NCBI GenBank assembly: GCA_030704615.1
Contig: CM060731.1
Span: 54,608,221 to 54,668,220 of the forward strand
Length of the DNA stretch: 60,000 nucleotides
Origin: Takakia lepidozioides
Lineage: Eukaryota > Streptophyta > Takakiopsida > Takakiales > Takakiaceae
Direction of reading: 5' to 3'
A program made the position numbers and the translations under genes. The notes under the pieces were generated by a model, which saw only the letters and a program-made list of their open reading frames with translations, had not been told where the DNA came from and ran no database searches. This document shows positions 55,301-60,000 of this stretch, piece after piece. Within the stretch, counting starts at the first letter, position 1. Each line of letters opens with the position of its first letter.

Positions 55301-57490
55301 ATTTCACCCTCACACAGGTGCCCCTGAAGTCCAAATTTTGCACCCAGAAACATTGAAATGCTCAGCTCAAACAGTGTGCGTTGCCGCACACTGTCTGAGC
55401 TGGCAGTGAAGGGTTCATTTCACCCTCACATAACAGACATCAAGACCAAATTTTGCACCCTAAAACATTGAAATGCTCAGCTCAAACAGTGTGCGTTGCC
55501 GCACACTGTTTGAGCTGGCAGCACAGTGTTCATTTCATCCTGAGATAGGTGCCCCTGAAGTCCAAATTTTGCACCAAGAAACATTGAAGTGCTCAGCTCA
55601 AACAGTGTGCGTTGCCGCACACTGTTTGGGCTGACAGTGAAGGGTTCATTTCATCCTCAAACAGGTGCCCCTGAAGACCAAATTTTGCACCCTATAACAT
55701 TGAAATGTTCAGCTCAAACAGTGTGCGTTGCCGCACACTGTTTGGGCTGACAGTGAAGGGTTCTTTTCATCCTCAAACAGGTGCCCCTGAAGACCAAATT
55801 TTGCACCCAGAAACATTGAAATGTTCAGCTCGAACAGTGTGCGTTGCCGTACACTGTTTGGGCTGACAGTGAAGGGTTCATCTCAGCCTCAGAGAGGTGC
55901 CTCTGAAGTCCAAATTTTGCACCCTGAAACATTGAAGTGTTCAGCTCAAACAGTGTGCGTTGCCGCACACTGTCTGAGCTGGCAGTGAAGGGTTCATTTC
56001 ACCCTCACACAGGTGCCCCTGAAGTCCAAATTTTGCACCCAGAAACATTGAAATGCTCAGCTCAAACAGTGTGCGATGCCGCACACTGTCTGAGCTGGCA
56101 GTGAAGGGTTCATTTCACCCTAACACAGGTGCCCCTGAAGTCCAAATTTTGCACCCAGAAACATTGAAATGCTCAGCTCAAACAGTGTGCGTTGCCGCAC
56201 ACTGTCTGAGCTGGCAGTGAAGGGTTCATTTCACCCTCACACAGGTGCCCCTGAAGTGCAAATTTTGCACCCAGAAACATTGAAATGCTCAGCTCAAACA
56301 GTGTGCGTTGCCGCACACTGTCTGAGCTGGCAGTGAAGGGTTCATTTCACCCTCACAGAACAGACATCAAGACCAAATTTTGCACCCTAAAACATTGAAA
56401 TGCTCAGCTCAAACAGTGTGCGTTGCCGCACACTGTTTGAGCTGGCAGCACAGTGTTCATTTCATCCTGAGATAGGTGCCCCTGAAGTCCAAATTTTGCA
56501 CCAAGAAACATTGAAGTGCTCAGCTCAAACAATGTGCGTTGCCGCACACTGTTTGGGTGACAGTGAAGGGTTCATCTCATCCTCAGAGAGGTGCCTCTGA
56601 AGTCCAAATTTTGCACCCTGAAACATTGAAGTGTTCAGCTCAAACAGTGTGCGTTGCCGCACACTGTTTGGGCTGACATTGAAGGGTTCATTTCATCCTC
56701 AAACTGGTGCCCCTGAAGTCCAAATTTTGCACCCTGAAACATTGAAGTGTTCAGCTCAAACAGTATGCGTTGCCGCACACTGTTTAAGCTGACAGTGTAG
56801 GGTTCATTTCATCCTCAGATAGGTGCCCCTGGAGTTCAAATTTTCCACCCTGAAACATTGAAATGTTCAGCTCAAACAGTGTGCGTTGCCGCACATTGTT
56901 TGAGCTGGCAGTGCAGGGTTCATTCCATCCTCAGAAAGGTACCCATGAAGTCCAAATTTTGCACCCTTAAACATTGAAATGTTCAGCTCAAACAGTGTGC
57001 GTTGCCGCACACTGTTTGAGCTGGCATTGCAGGGTTCACTCCATCCTCAGAAAGGTACCCATGAAGTCCAAATTTTGCACCCTTAAACATTGAAATGTTC
57101 AGCTCAAACAGTGTGCGTTGCCGCACACTGTTTGAGCTGGCAGTGCAGGGTTCATTCCATCCTCAGAAGGGTGCCCCTGAAGTCCAAATTTTGCACCCAG
57201 AAACATTGAAATGTTCAGCTCAAACAGTGTGTGGCGCCGCACACTGTTTGGGCTGGCTGGGAAGGGTTCATTTCACCTGCAGATAACTGACTCCAAGGCC
57301 AAATTTTGCACCCTACAACATTGAAAAGATCTGCTCAAACAGTGTGCGTTGCCGCACACTGTTTGAGCTGGCAGTGCGGGGTTCATTTCATCCTCAGAAA
57401 GGTGTCGTTGAAGGAAGAATTTTGCACCATTAAACAGTGACATGTGCAGCTCAAACAGTGTGTGGCAACGCACACTGTTTGAGCTGCCGC
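52330..57490. repeat. 116-bp minisatellite with a perfect hairpin in each unit
   Basis: Roughly 45 tandem units of about 116 bases. Each carries GCTCAAACAGTGTGCG-TTGC-CGCACACTGTTTGAGC or a one- or two-base variant, giving up to 17 paired bases around a 4-base loop, followed by a GAAGGGTTCATTTCA...CAAATTTTGCACCC-type spacer. Several multi-unit blocks are themselves repeated (for example about 53930-54480 and 55430-55980), so the array grew by block duplication. It lies where intron 1 of gene F would be. Confidence 0.93.
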
Positions 57491-57566
57491 TGAATGGTTC
57501 TTTCTTTCACAAATACCTGCCATTGAAAGCCGAATTCTTCACAAATATGGGTCCTGTAGATTTTAC

Positions 57567-58010
57567 CTTTTTCCTAGCTACTCGAGAAGACTCCCCAGTT
57601 GCCGGGGACCCTTTCCGCTTCGGGCTGCTCTCTTCGCCGACTATGTAGGTGAGCCTCTCCCCCTTCCTCTTTCCCGTGGTCAGATCGTTCGTGAGGCCAG
57701 TGTCAACATCTTCCTCCATGTCGTCTGTCTCTCCCTCAGACGCAGTGTCCTCCTCGCCTGTTCCTGGAACTATGGTGGGTTGTTGTTCTTCTCCAGATTC
57801 CTGCTCCTCCATCGCCACACTTTCCTGTATTCCCTCTTCTTCCTCCTTTTCCTCTTCCTCCACTCTTTCCATCCTCATTCTATATCTAGCTCTATTCCTG
57901 TTTCTAGAACTCGTGAAGTATAATGACTTCCTTCTCTTTCTCCTCCGCTGGAAACAAGGGCTCCCCACGATGCCCCTGGAGCTCTCCAGTTTGACGTTTG
58001 CAACAAGTGC
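57567..58010 (-). CDS. Probable upstream exon of gene F (basic/acidic N-terminal region)
   Basis: A minus-strand frame with a basic run RRRKRRKS (possible nuclear localisation signal), then a Glu-rich stretch (ERVEEEEKEEEEG), Ser/Thr-rich segments and a second basic patch RVARKK. A donor AAG|GTAAAA at 57566 has phase 0, the same as the acceptor of the exon at 52121, so the two could be joined across 5.4 kb of minisatellite. A second donor at 57523 would be out of phase. The first ATG in frame is near MRMERVEEE (about 57885). The link is an inference from phase and orientation. Confidence 0.5.
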
Positions 58011-58029
58011 TGGTATCGCATGTAACAAA

Positions 58030-58674
58030 AATAAAAATGGACGTTGTCAACCGTATTTGGATGCGGGTGTTGATATTGTGTGCGAACGGAATTCATCCAT
58101 TTTGTCGTCTTTGTATTGCCCAGCTAATAAAGCGCCGAAGAAAAAGAACATCCGTTGCATGCATTTGCGATATATGTCAGATGTACTTCGCCGCCTGCCA
58201 ATACATGGCGGCCTCCTTGCCTTCTTTCAAATTCGAATGCGCCGTAGAAATGTAGTGCTTTTTCAATTCCGAGCAGTTCTTCCAGATTCGCAATAATTGT
58301 TATGCTTCACATATGCATCCACGTGTGTTGTACTGCATGCCCTGTGGTTTTTTTTATGCCGTGACCGTCCCCATGGGGTCATTCGGTATAAAGGATTGTG
58401 TCGGATATGACCATGTGTTGCACACATTCGTGCGAGGTATCTCTTGGAGTGTCGGTGTTTGTTCTGTGCTATTCTGGCGCAACACAATCTCATTACAATC
58501 GGATCTTCCTGTTTACTGCTCTCCAGGGTTGATGCCGTCATTTCATAATGGATGGTTTCATGTCATTTTCAGGGTTTGTTTTCCATCCAAAAACAGTACG
58601 GCTTCTTGTGGCTCTGGTCTTTCAAAACGGTTTTTCTGGTTGGTGGGAGGTGAAGGTGCATCATCCCTACATCC
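58030..58674. other. Region between divergent genes
   Basis: About 650 bases between the 5' end of the probable gene F first exon (minus) and the plus-strand frame to the right. It contains TATAAAG on the plus strand at 58387-58393, a candidate promoter for the right-hand gene. No other feature was recognised. Confidence 0.4.
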
Positions 58675-59292
58675 TTGGCATGCATCGCCGGCAGCCTTTG
58701 GTTTGGTGCTACCCTTGTTGACCTCAGTTTGCTGGTGGTATTTCCACTTTCGATAATTACGGGCTCTCAGTTCGGGGATTCCGTTCTGAATCGGCAGTTT
58801 CGTTCAGTGCTGGAAAACATGTCGAGGGAGCGAGATGCACTCGCTCGATTCCATTCCAATGCAGGTACTCTTCCACTGACTGCCACTGCAGACGACGATG
58901 GGTATGCAGTTGTTCATGAGGATGAGCTGGTTACAGTGTTCCCGCTGGAGTTGGGTTCTCTGCTTGTTCAGAAAGAGGTGTATGACGAGGATGGGAATTT
59001 GGATTCTGGGCACTTGGAGAAACCCTTGGTTGGCGAGTGTGGAAGGAAGTGGAGAGTCCTTCCAGGAACATACCGTGTCCTTGGAAAAGAGAGAAGACAA
59101 TCAGCAGGATCAGTCGTTACCCCTGGCACTGCAGCATCGGTCGTGCAACAGAAGGGCACAGTTCCTGTGAAACAAGAGGTGAGCACATCCACTACCTTCG
59201 TTACTCTTTCGGACTCGTCCTCGGAGGATGTTTCTGAGATTCCTCCGCCATGCAAACTCCCTTATTGGATGATGACGAATTGCAAGAGATAA
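58675..59292 (+). CDS. Right-edge gene, first exon region (unknown protein)
   Basis: An open frame whose protein-like part begins near RQFRSVLENMSRERDALARF (about 58790). It has an acidic DDDGYAVVHEDELVTVFPLEL stretch, RKWRVLPGTYRVLGKER, and a Ser-rich acidic end. It ends at TAA 59290. A GTGAGC donor near 59180 offers an exit before the stop, but its phase does not match the obvious acceptor at 59325, so the connection to the next frame is not settled. Family not recognised. Confidence 0.45.
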   Translation: MACIAGSLWFGATLVDLSLLVVFPLSIITGSQFGDSVLNRQFRSVLENMSRERDALARFHSNAGTLPLTATADDDGYAVVHEDELVTVFPLELGSLLVQKEVYDEDGNLDSGHLEKPLVGECGRKWRVLPGTYRVLGKERRQSAGSVVTPGTAASVVQQKGTVPVKQEVSTSTTFVTLSDSSSEDVSEIPPPCKLPYWMMTNCKR

Positions 59293-60000
59293 CAAGTGTC
59301 ATTCCAAAATTGAAAGCCCTCGCAGGTGTGCCTGGGTGCAAGAGCGAGCTACGTTTTGTTGATTGGGAGTCCCTTCCAGTGCAACGGGTTCAATACGTGC
59401 CAGCTCAGTTTGATGGGGACATCTTGTTTGAGCTCAACCCTCCCACGTCTTCCAGTGGACTGGCTGGGCTTCTGCAGGGCATGGACAAGAAACATGACGG
59501 ACATCCTTGGTGCAGGACAAAAACTTCGAACATCCATAACGACATTGGCTTGAAATTTCGGAGGTCGGTTTGCGTTGGGCATTGCAAGTGCCTGAATATT
59601 TCTTGCCCTCGGCTGAGAAACAGCGCTCAGCCAAACGAAAGTGAGTGGGAAGGTGTGCCCCTGAATCCTTTCACCCCAGGGCTTGCACCTCCCAAGACCA
59701 ATACTTTTGTGTGCAGGTTCTGCAAACTTTCCCCGTCCTGTGTTTCTGTTTGCCACGCTCGTATGTATCAGGTGGCACATCGATGCAAGACAATGACTCG
59801 TGCCTGCATTCATATGGGTGCACACGAGCATCCTGTGTCCAAAGGGAGTTGCAGGGATAGCGTGGACATCGCTAGAAATCTACTGAAGCAAGAGTTCCAT
59901 AATGCCCCTTCTGCAACACCTTCTGCTATAGCGCTTGCAGCTAGCAAGGCATTCCTGGAAAAACACATACTGGGTGAAGGGGATGCGACACAGCCAATGC
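59250..60000 (+). CDS. Cys/His-rich protein, partial, runs off the right edge
   Basis: A frame open from 59238 to the last base, with an ATG at 59250 (MQTPLLDDDELQEI) or an exon start further in. It carries HPWCRTKTSNIHNDIGLKFR, then CVGHCKCLNISCP, FVCRFCKLSPSC and RCKTMTRACIHMGAHEHP: four groups of paired cysteines and histidines spaced like zinc-binding sites. It resembles DNA-binding or transposase-associated zinc fingers in general form only; I cannot name a family. It is probably the continuation of the 58675-59292 gene through an intron or a frameshift. Confidence 0.5.
   Translation, partial: MQTPLLDDDELQEITSVIPKLKALAGVPGCKSELRFVDWESLPVQRVQYVPAQFDGDILFELNPPTSSSGLAGLLQGMDKKHDGHPWCRTKTSNIHNDIGLKFRRSVCVGHCKCLNISCPRLRNSAQPNESEWEGVPLNPFTPGLAPPKTNTFVCRFCKLSPSCVSVCHARMYQVAHRCKTMTRACIHMGAHEHPVSKGSCRDSVDIARNLLKQEFHNAPSATPSAIALAASKAFLEKHILGEGDATQPM

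Noticed and set aside
52330-57490. CRISPR-like array of palindromic repeats
   Set aside because: The whole 116-bp unit repeats, including what would be spacers; there are no unique spacers and no cas genes, and the context is eukaryotic.
57649-58296. Plus-strand Ser-rich frame with a hydrophobic middle
   Set aside because: It is the antisense of the charged exon at 57567-58010; Ser/Leu runs mirror Glu/Lys codons. The minus strand has splice signals and a nuclear-type composition.

Overview
The window looks like nuclear DNA of a green-lineage eukaryote with a large, repeat-rich genome. A streptophyte (charophyte) alga such as Chara is my best guess. The grounds are a Ty3/Gypsy chromovirus primed by initiator-Met tRNA, spliced genes with GT/AG introns, and Gypsy elements carrying a cytosine-5 DNA methyltransferase, a combination reported from charophytes. 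The species is inferred. About 80% of the window is retrotransposon.

Layout. (1) 1-1033 is gene-poor flank. (2) 1034-32788 is one Gypsy element, 'B' (minus strand), bounded by a 4-bp duplication AGGC. Its leader is split by a chromovirus, 'D' (11520-30047, duplication TGCAG). D's integrase is in turn split by a second methyltransferase-Gypsy element, 'C' (14217-25798, duplication TCCC, one base missing on one side). The insertion order is therefore B, then D, then C. (3) 32793-36859 is spacer. (4) 36864-47599 is a third methyltransferase-Gypsy copy, 'E' (plus strand), missing its 3' end. (5) 48002 to about 58010 is a spliced minus-strand host-type gene, 'F', encoding a ParB-like domain joined to a beta-class amino (N6-adenine/N4-cytosine) DNA methyltransferase. 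Its probable first intron is about 5.4 kb of a 116-bp hairpin minisatellite. (6) 58675-60000 holds a plus-strand gene that runs off the right edge.

B, C and E share one plan: terminal segment A1; a 3-4 kb leader; then one long frame for gag, zinc knuckles, aspartic protease, DNMT3-like methyltransferase, a UAG stop in a leaky context, reverse transcriptase, RNase H, DDE integrase and a PHD finger; then a purine tract; then segments B1-A2-B2. The termini are not ordinary LTRs. They are split direct repeats (A1...B1-A2-B2), an arrangement known from tyrosine-recombinase DIRS/Ngaro elements, yet here the enzyme is a DDE integrase and integration leaves 4-bp duplications. The B1-A2 junction reads like a closed circle junction. 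This combination is the most unusual thing in the window.

All three copies carry frameshifts or stops, so none can make every protein as read. In B the reverse transcriptase-integrase-PHD frame is intact. Gene F adds an unrelated second DNA methyltransferase class beside the elements. The stretch 14.2-18.9 kb is rich in 1-base deletions and may reflect unpolished sequence.
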